Part shown: piece by piece, positions 24,192-35,392 of the stretch
Numbering within the stretch: position 1 is the stretch's first letter
How the letters are laid out: every line of letters begins with the position of its first letter
NCBI GenBank assembly: GCA_023159155.1
Contig: JAJNNX010000008.1
Location: 558,001-622,000, forward strand
Direction: 5' to 3'
Length of the DNA: 64,000 nucleotides
Origin: Ustulina deusta
Taxonomy: Eukaryota > Ascomycota > Sordariomycetes > Xylariales > Xylariaceae
Program-made: the position numbers and the translations under genes
Notes under the pieces: model-generated
Told to the model about the DNA's origin: nothing
Database searches by the model: none
Seen by the model: the letters and a program-made list of their open reading frames with translations, nothing else

Positions 24192-24791
24192 ATGTCAAAT
24201 ATAGATGGGGACTCTAACCCGGGCACCAATGCACAAGATCAACAGATGTCAGATGTGGACGAGGCAGATCCAGATATAAGAAAATCCAACCGTACCAGCG
24301 ACGTTTCTATGAAGGCTCCTGCTGAGGAGCATAGGGTGAGAGATCGGCCGGCGTTGGTACGGCCCAGACCGATACCTCGCCGGAAATCGCGACATGGAAT
24401 CCGGGTGCGTCAGCGAAACAAGAAAACAAAGCCTAAGACTATTTCTCGAAAGACACCATCGGCAGATAGAAGCTCGGCCCTTACCACCTTCATTTCGGCT
24501 CCTTCTGGTCTTGAGCCACCCAATACGAGCCAGCCAAAACTATTACAGGATGATCGAATGATGACGATTCTGATCCGACGAGATGGAGAGTGGGAAGAGA
24601 TCAAACAGTGCCAGCGTAGTTCTATTATTGATGCGATAACAGAGGTACGACATGAAAACTCAGGACAAGAATGGTTTTTGTTTAATATAGATGGCCGGGG
24701 TATTTCCTTAGAAGACTGTCCTGCCCATGAGGACAATCTTGTATGTCTTAACACGGATGCAAGTGGTTTTCCACCAGATATAATCTTATAA
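24192..24791 (+). CDS. orphan protein of 199 aa, acidic N-terminus, basic middle
   Basis: I do not recognise this protein. The frame is open from 24,063, but the first in-frame ATG is at 24,192, so I start there; the frame ends at 24,791. The N-terminal ~50 residues are acidic and preceded in frame by a similar motif, so the acidic phrase DQPMSNIDGD is echoed by DQQMSDVDEAD. A basic stretch (RPIPRRKSRHGIRVRQRNKK) resembles a nuclear localisation signal. The last ~70 residues (from MMTILIRRDGEWEEI) are hydrophobic/polar and look folded. Base composition is normal, unlike the repeats just upstream. An unrecognised 5' exon is possible. It could be a real lineage-specific gene or a transposon passenger. 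Confidence 0.5.
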   Translation: MSNIDGDSNPGTNAQDQQMSDVDEADPDIRKSNRTSDVSMKAPAEEHRVRDRPALVRPRPIPRRKSRHGIRVRQRNKKTKPKTISRKTPSADRSSALTTFISAPSGLEPPNTSQPKLLQDDRMMTILIRRDGEWEEIKQCQRSSIIDAITEVRHENSGQEWFLFNIDGRGISLEDCPAHEDNLVCLNTDASGFPPDIIL

Positions 24792-25161
24792 ATAATAGTA
24801 TGCTCTTAAAAGAGTGATAAGAATTCGATTACTTGATATTTAAATACGTTTGCCCAACGCAGCCATATTCGCGACAGCCGTAATAGTCTATGATCACAAT
24901 GACTATTATTACCGCTGAAAAAAAAACATAGTCCGAGGGCTGCGATTCTAAAGGACTGAATAACAACCTAATTTAACCCTAAACTACATAATTAACCTAG
25001 ACATTTAATCTTTGGACTAATAATACGCTCTAGATCCTTAGAAAGGAATGAGGCCGGTATTATCTGCGTGCCTTAAAATCATGTTTTCCCAAGCCCTAGC
25101 ACCGCAAGTCCCTCTAATCGCAACAACAAACGCCCCTAATCTCAAGCACCACCCAAAAGGT
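24792..25161. other. intergenic, nothing recognised
   Basis: A 370-bp spacer of mixed composition between the orphan ORF and the C-terminal end of the kinase-like pseudogene. A short overlapping plus-strand frame at 25,048-25,287 is a shadow. Confidence 0.5.
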
Positions 25162-27525
25162 CTAAAATGCCGCTTTTACTCCCGCCAAGTCGGCCAAGAA
25201 GTCACCAGAACAACCTACCAACTTAGTTCGTCCCTTCGATTCCTGGACCCGCCGTCGCTTATTAGGCTCGAGGGCAGCCAGCGCTAGCCGGGGCGTGTCA
25301 AGGAGCTGTGAGCGCTCGAAATCGATCAGCATGACACCCCCCGTCTGCGGGTTAAAGAGTATGTTTTCGTAGCGGGCATCTTTATGCACCACTCTCCGTT
25401 GGTGGATTGCCCTCATTGTCCCCACCGCCATGCGTTGTAAGGTAGACTTATTCCTATCTAGATCCTGGCCGTCTTTCAGGCTGAGACCACCCCAGGACAT
25501 GAAGCACAGATACACAATATCAACACGGAAGTCGTAGTAGTACGTCCTGTTCAGCGACCGCAAGTTGATAGCGCCTAGGAAAACGGGTACGTAGACGCCT
25601 TGTATATCCTTAAGCCGTTCGTAGACTTGGACTTCGTGCTCTAGATCAGGGATAAACGCCTGTACCGTGCCCTTGCTAATAAAGGTGTAGCCATATGCGA
25701 GGAGCGTGATTTTAAATAGGGCCCCGCGGGCGCCAGTAATATCCAGGGAGGTAATTCCGTAGTCGAGCGTACGCTGCAGCTGGTAGGAGAGTAGTTAAAG
25801 AAACTCGTAATGGCTGATAGAGTGGCGGTTATCGAAATTGATAACACTGCCGTAATTGTTTCGGTGCTGGTGGAGTGTGAGATTGGGGCAGTCCGGGTCA
25901 AGAACGTCTCCCTTGACCAGCCCGAGGAGGCACTTCTGAGTGCAGTACGCCAGGTCCTGATGAGGCTTCCCTTCGAATTCGCTCCGGTCGCTACCTCGAC
26001 CTCCGCGGCCTCTGGTTCGGCCTCCTCCACCAGCGCCCCAACCGTCTCTGCCGTCTGAATGCCGTCCCGCAAGCCTCGCGCTCCGTCGACTGGCTTGTCT
26101 CTCTGTGGGACTGGGTGTATCTCGACGATTGGGGCTTCTACTTCCCTCCTCGTCACTATTATCCTCGTTACTCCCCCGCATCGCAGGGTCGCTGCCATGC
26201 TCGCCGTCCCGCATGAGGCGCCGGCTGCGGCGAGGCGCCGTACGGTCGACAGACATATATACGCTAGGGGTAAATGCGGGGGAGCTCTGGGGAAACATTC
26301 GCTAGTGTTCTGGGATAGTACTTGCCGCTTTTCTAAAGTCGGTAGCCCAGGTATGCAATCCACTAATCGCCTAGTCCCGGACGTCTTACCCGCAATAGGA
26401 ATAATTGCTAAAAGCAAAGAGGTAGAAGCCCAAGTACTGCGAAACAGCGGAGCAAAAGCAGTAGTTATTATTATAAGCAGCAACTTCTTCAGCAGGCTCA
26501 GCGAGGTGGTAGTAAACTGTTTGGGGGTCATCCCAGTTAATCTTAAGAAAAACAATACTTTTGCCTATTATTAAAAGCCTGTACGTAAGACCTAACTTTA
26601 CTATATAATAAAATACCTATGTAACAACCGAAGCAACTAGCTTAGTTACATAGTAGCAGAACTTGCTCTCCTCGTTTTAAGAGATCTTATAATTCGTAAT
26701 AACTTTTATTATATCTATTTCTTTAAGGCCGGTACGCAGCTATAAAAGGGAAAGTTTATAAGGTAGTTTGTATTTTAAAATAGCAATAGCACTTCTTTTT
26801 TCTGTTCTTTCTTCTTTATATCGATAGACACAGATCTGGTCAGGGTTTAATCTGGGAAGATCTATGGCAGGATTAGGCGTCTTTGGGCGCTCCTCTACTT
26901 GTTCTGGTTCTTGTGGCGGAGCGGGTGGTGGCTGTTGGGGCTGTCGACTGGCAACTTCGTAGGAAGGATCGCTGAGAGCTTTAAGATGGTTCTCAAATGT
27001 GATACCCTGCCCAATCTTAAGCCTTTTTTGAAACTTGCTCGACCTGCTGAGTTCGTAGATAATGCATCGAACCGGATCCTCGACACAATTATGGAGAAAT
27101 GTTTCTAGCATCTTTTCATTCGCAAGGGGGGCGTCCATTACCTTCTTTCCAAGCGTCTCGAGATAATTCCGGTTATCAAAAAGCCGTCGCTCAATAGGAA
27201 AGTGAAGATAAACATTGGAAAGAATCTCGCACTGCTTGTCGTGGAAGTCGGTCCATGGCCTGAGACGACGCGGAAAAAATTTGGCATACGGTGGTGGGAT
27301 GCTTCCGGTTGTCCTCTTTTCCGGGTCCGGCTCAACCTTTAAATTGGTATATATAAGATTGTGACAGGCTTCGATGTACTCGTCGAGAGTTGTGGGCAGA
27401 AGCTGCGCCTCTGCTCTATCGGCGCGTCTTTCTTCTTCGCGTCGGCGTCTCTCTGCTTCCCTAGCACGGTTCTCCGCGTCTCGCAACCGCTCCTCTAGTT
27501 CTGCTATCCTATTTAATTCCTCCAT
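25162..27525 (-). pseudogene. fungal coiled-coil / protein-kinase-like family protein, inactivated by RIP-type stops
   Basis: Minus-strand reading from ATG at 27,525 gives a coiled coil (MEELNRIAELEERLRDAENR), then a conserved domain (TLDEYIEACHNLI; DQICVYRYK; KLPYKLSLL). After a TAG the same frame continues LRTGLKEIDI...GLTYRLLIIGKSIVFLKINW and HLAEPAEEVAA. Further down come QKCLLGLVKGDVLDPDCPN, FISKGTVQAFIPDLEHE and the kinase-like core AIHQRRVVHKDARYENILF with MLIDFERSQLL. These match in order a common fungal family that pairs an N-terminal module with a degenerate kinase fold. About seven internal TAA/TAG codons interrupt one frame without frameshifts, several plausibly from CAG/CAA (for example ACA-TAG where the family has Gln). 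Function is unknown, and the gene is dead or dying. Confidence 0.65.
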
Positions 27526-27889
27526 TTGCCCTGCATGGAGACAAGTACAGTGAACAATAAAAGCATAGTCAGGATAATTCAAGCCCGATGAAGCTATGCC
27601 ACGGCGAAATGTAGTGTTGGGTTGCTTGCCGTGGGCGACTACGCGCTAGACTAGGGTGCCCAGGTCCACTGCGGGGCAAAGCCCAATCCTGTCGCCGAGC
27701 AACGTAAAGGTTAATATATATATTTTCTTTCGATATTATCTTTGATCTTTTTCAACTTTTAGTAGCTAGTGGTTCATTATTACTAGAGCTAGCTGTTATA
27801 TAAGCATGAGAAATGATTTAAATATAGTAATACTTTACTTTGAGCTAGTTAAGTGTAATTGTTTTAATATAATATAGGTTATTTACTCT
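27526..27889. other. spacer between kinase-like pseudogene and pogo element
   Basis: About 360 bp of AT-leaning DNA. It may contain the promoter of the former kinase-like gene; no motif is convincing. Confidence 0.4.
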
Positions 27890-27891
27890 TA

Positions 27892-29728
27892 ACGTCACAC
27901 ACAAGCACATGTCGCACCACAAGTACATGTTGCACTTTTTTGCACCTCTTACACGCCAACTTGAATAACTTAACCATAACACATGCAAATCATTTCAATT
28001 AATCGGAATCATCTTCATTAGAGGTTTCTACTTATGCCTAACAAGTTCGCGCATTGTGTCCGGATCCGCCGCAGATACCACAGCGCCTTTGACCCGTTCG
28101 CACCCTTTTCGCTAGACGACCACTCTTAGCTTCATCACTCGATTCAACCACCCTATCATCTTTGGATTCCCGTAAAACTTGGGCATTTCTTATAGTAAGA
28201 GGTCCTCTACTCTAGAGTTGTTTGTTTTTAGTTCTGCGACGCTTGCTTAACACATGGTTGGTCTTTCGAAGCTCTTTGTTTTCCCGGCGCAAAAAGGCGT
28301 TCTTATGCATTAACCCCTGCGTAGCTTTCGCAATCGAATCGATAGAATCTAAAATTTTTGTCGGAAAGCTTAAAAAATAATTTTGAACTCTAGTCTTAAT
28401 AAGAGTTAATTGCTGTTTGGTCTTTAGTATAGTAGTAAGCGTTTTTAAAATCTAAGATTGGGCTGGAAGCTCAGGGTTAGCGGACAGTGTTCTGGCTGTT
28501 TCTCGAATATCTAATGCAGATATAACTCTATTTGCATTCAAAGGCACAATTCTAGCTGCTTCGAAACCCGATCAAATGTTTTGTTCCGTAAATGCATATA
28601 TAAATATATGTAAAAAGCCCACAAGAAAGTCCTGCTTCTCAACGTGGGTTTAATGGCGCTGCATTAAACCCTTAATATGTTTACTGTAATGCCGTTTTAA
28701 AACACTAAAAAGAACTAAATCGAGAGGCTGGAGTTTGTGCAACGAATAGGCAGGCATACAAAGCGTAATAATTTTGTTAAACTAGCAATATTTTTTAAAT
28801 TCTATCGAATAGTGGCTTTCGTAACTATTAAAGATCAAGAAGCGATAACTACTTTTTGTACAGTCTTTAGTATAGATATCGAAGTATTTTGCCTATTTAA
28901 CACCTATTTTATTGTTAGTCCAGCTGTTATCCGAAAGGTCTATAACCCATTCCGCCGGTAAAGTGGTGTCGCGATACCATGGCGCAAGGTGGACCTTGCC
29001 TGCAAAGATGATGTACGGCACAACCTTGAGAATTAATGGCCTGGTTTATAGTAACCCATTCTCTGCTTCTAGGCTCGGCTTATAGAAGGCGCCCACGTCT
29101 TTTTGAACTTGTAACAACCATTCCGGTAGTTATTTTGCCTATTAGAAACCCTGTCTTATCAAAGTTGTAGATATCCTTAACCTGTATACCGTATTTTGCG
29201 ATTGTGCGTTCTACAAGCGCGAACCACACGTAATAACTTGCAGGAACTTCGTTAAAGGCTCACTAGTAATCGATTCGGCGGTTATAACGCGTTCGGAGGT
29301 CAGGTCGTCGTTGTACAAAGTTTGAAGCCCAGTTAGTGCTAACCTCCGACGCGTTGCGTTCGCGTTGGAGAATATTGGCCATTTCTTGAACATATCGAAG
29401 CCGGGGTAGAAACGCTCGCGAATCTAGCTCGAGAATATATTTCGCAATTGTTTCCTCTTCAAACATACTTAAGTTTCGAGATTGTATGTTCTTAATATAA
29501 AAAGGTTCGCTACCGTTAATTCTTCGCTTGAGCATACGGTCGCAAACATTATATATGCAAGCAAGCTTGCGAAAAAATAATTCAGGGTTGCGTTTCTTAG
29601 CTTGGATTGCTAGCTACAGATCAGCTTCTTTAGATTTTCGAGCCATTGCGTGGTTGTAAAGAAATATATAAGTAAAGTTAAAAGATGAAAGGTTGATGAA
29701 AAGTGCGACATGTGCTTGTGTGTGACAT
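27892..29728 (-). mobile_element. pogo/Fot1-type (Tc1/mariner) DNA transposon, inactive
   Basis: The ends are 26-bp inverted repeats: acgtcacacacaagcacatg at 27,892 and, inverted, atgtcacacacaagcacatg ending at 29,728. They are flanked by TA at 27,890-27,891 and 29,729-29,730, the usual Tc1/mariner target duplication. The total of 1,837 bp fits the class. The left end carries a second degenerate 18-bp copy of the repeat (cacaagtacatgttgcac). The transposase is coded on the minus strand and is broken. Confidence 0.85.
28038..29645 (-). pseudogene. pogo/Fot1 transposase pseudogene
   Basis: Translation from the ATG at 29,645 gives, in order, a CENP-B/Tc5-type helix-turn-helix (MFEEETIAKYILELDSRAFL; MANILQRERN; NWASNFVQRRPDLRTRYNRR), then YNFDKTGFLIGK with the first catalytic Asp, then IFNSYESHYS where the family has LDGHGSH. 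Next come LCMPAYSLHKLQPLDL with the third Asp and a C-terminal zinc knuckle RRCGICGGSGHNARTC. Several stops and frame shifts interrupt it, and the second catalytic Asp reads Asn, a G-to-A type change. It is therefore inactive, while its inverted repeats are still well preserved. Confidence 0.8.
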
Positions 29729-29730
29729 TA

Positions 29731-30414
29731 AGGTCTTTCGTAATTTTTACTTGAGATATAGTAACTTGACCTAAGAAGCTATGTAACTTTAGGATCATGG
29801 TGCATAAATATAAAACGGATGGCACGCCGTTTACCGCGTACATCTTTAGTTGACCGTTAAAATATAATCGTTTTAGGACCGTTTCGCTCTGCACAAATCA
29901 TGCATAAATGTAGCTCCTCAGTCACCAGACTGAGGAACGGGTGAGCCGAGCCTGAGCAAAGGCGGCGATTGCGCTAAGCCTAATTTGTTGTGCGCTAGGA
30001 AATTGGTAAAACGTAGAACCGTGGTAGATAAGGCACAAGGGTACATCCCCTCGCCAGATTCCGAAGTTTTTGCGAAAGCGCCCACATTGGATTTGCAAAT
30101 TCAAGACCATTCCCACTATACCACAACTCCATTTTTCTCTCTCGTGAACTTTTTCGTGCCGCCTCCCTCTCCCACCCAAACCACACACCTCTCTCGGTCG
30201 ATTGCCATAGACATCAGGTAAGTGGCATTTCTCTTCTTTGCGATAACTCTCATTGCATCCAATTCCGAAAATTCTTGGGATCTGGTGTATGCGGTGCCGT
30301 AGATCGCTTTCTCCTCGTCGCGAACTTTTGTCGTTCATCCCACCATCCACCATCCACCATCCACCATCCATCATTCCTCACTAACCGCGCACAATTTCTC
30401 TCGCAGCAGCAATC
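29731..30414 (+). promoter_or_regulatory. RPS8 upstream region with a 5'-UTR intron and a ccatcca repeat
   Basis: The 5' leader appears to contain an intron at 30,218-30,406 (cag|gtaagtgg ... ctctcgcag), ending 8 bases before the start codon. Inside it lies a short tandem repeat of ccatcca (about 30,341-30,373). Leader introns are common in fungal ribosomal protein genes. No TATA box is obvious. Confidence 0.55.
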
Positions 30415-31164
30415 ATGGGTATCTCACGAGATTCGCGCCACAAGCGTTCCGCCTCCGGTGCGAAGCGAGCCTACTACCGTACGTCCCCGCCATGAAATAA
30501 TCCGTGTGTCCCTTCTTTGCGAGGAAGGACGCTCGTGCAATATCGAAAGCCCGTATGCATCATGAGGCTGGCTTTCGTGCCACCTGCATGACCATACGTT
30601 CTGACCTCTTCACCAGGGAAGAAGCGCGCTTTCGAGGCCGGCCGTCAGGAGGCCAACACCCGTATCGGTCCCAAGCGAATCCACACCGTCCGCACCCGCG
30701 GCGGCAATCACAAATACCGTGCTCTGCGTCTCGACTCGGGCAACTTCGCCTGGGCCTCTGAGGGCTGCACCCGCAAGACCCGTGTCATCGTTGTCGCCTA
30801 CCATCCGTCCAACAACGAGCTTGTCCGCACCAACACCCTGACCAAGTCCGCCGTCGTCCAGATCGACGCCGCTCCTTTCCGTCAATGGTACGAGGCTCAC
30901 TACGGTCAACCCCTCGGCCGCAGACGCCAGCAGAAGCAGGGCAAGACCGACGACGAGACCACCAAGAAGAGCAGCTCCGTCGAGAAGAAGCAGGCCGCCC
31001 GCTTTGCCGCTCAGGGCAAGGTCGAGGCCGCCATTGAGAAGCAATTCGAGGCCGGTCGTCTCTTTGCTGTTATTGCCAGCCGACCCGGCCAGAGCGGCCG
31101 CTGCGACGGTTATATCCTGGAGGGCGAGGAGCTCGCTTTCTACCAACGTAAGCTGCACAAGTAG
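30415..31164 (+). CDS. rps8: 40S ribosomal protein S8 (eS8)
   Basis: Structural component of the small ribosomal subunit. Exons are 30,415-30,478 and 30,617-31,164, with intron 30,479-30,616 (gtacgt ... caccag). They encode 203 aa, the usual eS8 length. The N-terminus [20 protein letters not shown] and the segments [36 protein letters not shown] and [19 protein letters not shown] are diagnostic. The intron splits the Arg codon of the YYR-KKR junction, which confirms the splice. Codon use is strongly biased to C-ending codons, as expected for a highly expressed gene. The gene lies only 0.7 kb from the dead pogo element and is intact, so it marks the edge of the gene-bearing compartment. Confidence 0.97.
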
Positions 31165-32496
31165 ATGCGATCTGTGTCTGCTATATGAAGAGGGGGGAGA
31201 CGCGCAGAGGATGAAAAGAACCCGAGGCTGGAAGGTTCACCACGAATATGAGTATGAAGTCATTGCGATATTACCCGCACTGGAACTGGTGTTCACGGAT
31301 TCTGGTCATTTTCAGCATGGGAAGGGAACCGCTTCTACTAGGTTAAGATCAATAAAGATCGCTGAAGAGGCATTTGCGGCAATATGATGTTTTTGTTTCG
31401 ATTGAAATCAACAACGTTAATATGCTGCTACTATGTGTTTACACTGTGCTGACTGTAGCACATCTAATCGTGACGTGAATGAAGAGAAGGAGGTCTTGCA
31501 ACAGCCCTGGATCTTATTCTACTTACATATCGCGAACACAATGGCTACACGGAACTATCGGCACGCTAGGTCTGATGGTCCTGGACTTCGGTACGCACAT
31601 CTTCTTGCTTGCCTAAGGTTAGCTGCTTGTTAGACATGACTTTTAAAGGTGTGTAGGTGTCTTGATACGCAGTCGATCTGTGCGAGCCGGAATCTTTCCC
31701 TGGAAAGATGGGATATTGGATAGACAGTCACTTTCACACACCATGTCGGTTGTATCTATCCCTTCTGTCACCTGCCCCCAAAAGAGTATGCAGTAATTTC
31801 CCCTTCTCGGAAATATTATTCCATTCTAGCAAATGCAACTAACATGATGATGGGACCATTTATACAGGAAGCCTTTTGTAAGGTCGGGCAACTCATTATG
31901 TATTCGTATAGTGTTGGGTAGTCTATACATCCATATAAACACAGAATACAACCTTGCCCATTCTCTCACTTATGTTCTCTACCGAGTTCTCTTCATGATC
32001 TCGTCGTTCTCCTATTCGCCAAGTCGAGTTTGTGAAGCACTGCCCTAGCTGTGCTGCCTTCCTTTCTCATTTCCTTTCCCGAGGAAAATGCGTAGTGGTA
32101 TCGAGACAAAACATGGTCATACTCAAGCAGTACCTTTCCGATGCTCTTGCCCTTTGCCGGCATCAACGCCGAGTATGCGTGAAAATCATGCCGCTGCGTC
32201 CTGATGCATGCATACAAGTAGATTACCAATACGTGACAAAAACCGTTAGGGTAACAAAAAAAAAAAAAAAAAAAGAGATTATCTTGCCCACATCCAATTG
32301 CTGGACTCTGCTTAGCCTGTATCTCTTTATCATTTCGATTCGTGTTTTAAGGTTCCGTAGCTCAAGGGAATATCTCCCCCTTAAGTTCAGCTCTAAAGGG
32401 CCGGAGGGGGGCAACGCGGGGTTTTACAGTTGACAAACACGCATTCATCGTAGGGGGTTTAGTTTGACACTTGCAGCAGTGTAGACTCTAGAGTCC
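31165..32496. other. RPS8 / Gyp5 convergent 3' intergenic region
   Basis: About 1.3 kb between two convergent genes. It contains an A-rich tract at about 32,256-32,275 and only short overlapping frames on both strands. No conserved protein or RNA gene is recognised. Confidence 0.5.
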
Positions 32497-35392
32497 TCAG
32501 GCAAACTGGCGTTTGACGTCTTGCCATTTTCTGCTGAGTGCCTCATGCTGAGCATTAGTCTGTCAGGGATTAGTGCGGCTCATAAAGGGACCTCGGAAAA
32601 CTAGGGTGTGGCGTACCTCTGCATATTTCATCTTTGTCTGTACAAGTTGCTCCTCCAGTTCTGACAGTTCTTTCTCAAGTCGCTCATTCTCTTCGTGTAC
32701 TTTCTCATTCCGCTTCATGAGGTCGTCACGCTCTAGCTTCCAAGCTTGTTCGATATCCTCGGGTTGTTTTTCAATCACGATACGGAGCTCCTTAACCTGC
32801 CCGGTCAGACTCTCGTTCTTGTCTTTTAATTCTTCGTTCTCAACCTTAGTATGAATGAGATCATTCGCCATATCCGCTTGCTCTCGGTCGCTAACTTCAA
32901 TGCGTTCCTCTAGTTTACGGACCTTGATGGCGAGGTTTACGTTGGCGGCCCTAAGCTGCTCCAACTCTTGCTCTCGTTCCTTTTCTGTGCGTGTTCTTTC
33001 TTCCCATTCCGTAGTATAAGTTTTGAGAAGCTCTGGCGTAAGCTTGATCTCACAGGCATCGCGGATTAGTTGGTCAGCTCGGTATACCTCTTTGTCAATA
33101 TTAGACGAGCTGCTACCGAAGAACCCGTTCTCGAGGATGCTTCCAGCACTTGGTGATTGGTCAATGTAAACATCGAACAGTTTGTCCTTCAAGAAGGTAG
33201 TCAGTTGCAACATGTCCGACATACCAAGAAGCGTCGAGGAATTTTTTTGCATAAGCGCTATGCCAAATCGAATAATGGCGGATAGGCCTTCGGATAGGAT
33301 GAGGTCGTAGATTCTTAGAACTAATTGGAGGGGAAATCTGTAAGCAAACAAGGTAAGAAACCACTGAGTGGCATACAGATGGGGGGATATCCCTCGGCGA
33401 TGCAAATGGCAATATAGAGCAGGCTCTAAGTCCTCTAGCATGCGCTCAAACTGATATAGATGCATGTGGAGTCCTGGCATGTCCTGGATGAACAGGTCTC
33501 GCAGCTTGTACTGGTTCATGAGGCGTACTAAGAGGCAAAACACCTCTTCCTCGGGCATGTTGAAAAGAAGCGGCATGATGAGGAAATTCATGCCCTGGGC
33601 ATATCCCACGCCTTCGTCGTAAAGCGCATAAGCTTTGCATACACCGAAAAGCCCATCTTGTAGACCAGCGGCGGCAGCATATTTCGAATAGCTTGTTCGG
33701 GTACCAAGATCCCTCCGAATAGTCTTTTCGAGCTTCTGCAGTGCCGCGGCATCCTCCTTCTCCTTCTTTTTCTTTTCTGCAGCAGCTAATGCTTGGGCTT
33801 TCAGGGCAGCTTCAGATGGTTCAGGAGGGGTACCCGGTAATCGCTTGCCACTCCCACCAGACTGCTCAGACTTGGTGGAAGACGCAGATGAGGTTGCAGG
33901 CTCCCTATCAGCACTCAGGTTACCGCCACTAGTCATGCTTGCTGCAGTGCTATTGCTGTTTCTGTTTCTATCTTTGTCTGTCCCTCGGGATACCAATTCC
34001 TTGTAGACCATCTCCAAGTCTTCATTTTTACTTTGGGCTAGGACTTGCCAAACAACACCACGAATGGCGTTGGGGATGCCAGTTGCAATGGCCCGGTTCA
34101 ATTCCTCAGGGCTTGTTCGGGCAACAGCAGCCGGCCCTTCGTAGACGACGGATTGCCATAGATCCCAGTCGACGGGGGTATCAGCCATAGCAGACGGGCC
34201 AGCCGAAACGCCCGACACAGTGCCTGGAGCCAAGTTGATATCGGCGGTAGGTGGTAGTGGTGACGTTGGCGGTTGAACATTTACTCCTTCAGCGGTCTCT
34301 ATGCCAGGACTCATGATGCCTGTAGTAGCCGATCTCGGAATTAAGTTCGGGACGGCGCTCTGAGACTGCTCATCGTCGCCTGGGTTCAAGGATATCCCGG
34401 CCTCTTCTCGCAAACGCACCATTTTGAACCTGTCCCTTAAGCTGTTTCTTGATAGACGAGGCCCCCCATTCATACCTGTCGATTCATGCTCTTCTTCTAG
34501 TTTGCTCAGCATCATTTCTGGATTGCTGGTCAGCGTGGCTATTGAGCTTGCTGTGTTCCGCCTGGGAGAGCCTGTGCTAGGCAAAACTGATGGCGCGACA
34601 GTTTCTTTGTGGCCAGAATTTCGAGAAAGCCAAGAAAAGGGACTTGTGATTTTCCGTGTAGGAGGGGGCGGGGGAGGCGGTACAGTTGTGTCGGTGGGCG
34701 GAACAGGACTCGTTTTAGGCGGAGATTCAACATTTGAGGGAGACCATGGCATGGCAGGGAGGGAGGATGCAATGTTGCTAAGAGAAAGTTTCTTCGTTGG
34801 CTGTTTCTCTGTTGGCTGTTTCTCTACTTCTGGCACTACGTGTTCCTCTGCTTCCAAGATTAGCGGATGCATTCCATATATGTGAAGCTCTTCGGGTGCG
34901 ACCAACCTTTGGGTTGGTCACTCGAGGGACCGTCACCCAGATCTACATTGTCTAGAGAAGCATGTGAAATGCGCTTTGAAGCCCTTGCCGAGTCCGTGAC
35001 AATGGTGCCACTTAGGTCGTCCGGGTTCTCGAGGGCCTCGTCTACTATGTCGTCATTCGGCTTCTCTGTGTCCGCAGGGCTTTCTGATGCATTGGAGGCA
35101 CCATCAACGTCGATGCTAATCGGAAGTGGGGACTTCGGCTGGGTAGCTTTGCGATTTGTGAGTGATCGGACAGACCCTGTGTCAATAGCGTCTTCGAAAG
35201 TGTCCTAGAGACGTATGAGATCAGTTCAAACATGTCCCACGTGTTGCATGCAGGAAACAGCGTAGAGTAGGTGACAGTGGCCGCCGGGGTGCCTGTAGGT
35301 CATGATCTACGCACCGTTTCCTTGTCCGAAGCTGTCGGCGAATCATCGAGTCGGGACACCGTTTCGGAGGCAGGCTCCTCAAGAGTCGACAT
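32497..35392 (-). CDS. gyp5: TBC-domain Rab GTPase-activating protein, Gyp5/EVI5-like
   Basis: Stimulates GTP hydrolysis by Rab/Ypt proteins in ER-Golgi or exocytic traffic (family knowledge). Exons in coding order are 35,392-35,315, 35,204-34,937, 34,847-32,617 and 32,559-32,497, giving 879 aa. Phases close, and the last intron joins MKYAE to TNAQHEALSRKWQDVKRQFA, the typical C-terminus. The low-complexity N-terminus (MSTLEEPASETVSRLDDSPT) precedes a TBC domain. The domain carries the Arg-finger motif IRRDLGTR (IxxDxxR) and the Gln-finger YAQGMNF. A long coiled coil follows (EEWEERTRTEKEREQELEQL-like heptads). The third intron (34,848-34,936) has a weaker GTGACG donor but a good gctaatc branch site. 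The assignment to Gyp5 rather than a sister TBC protein rests on TBC plus C-terminal coiled coil. Confidence 0.88.

Noticed and set aside
25641..26574. Several frames of 170-300 aa on both strands
   Set aside because: Out-of-frame shadows of the kinase-like pseudogene; the family motifs run through another frame.
30610..31158. 182-aa minus-strand frame
   Set aside because: Antisense shadow of ribosomal protein S8.
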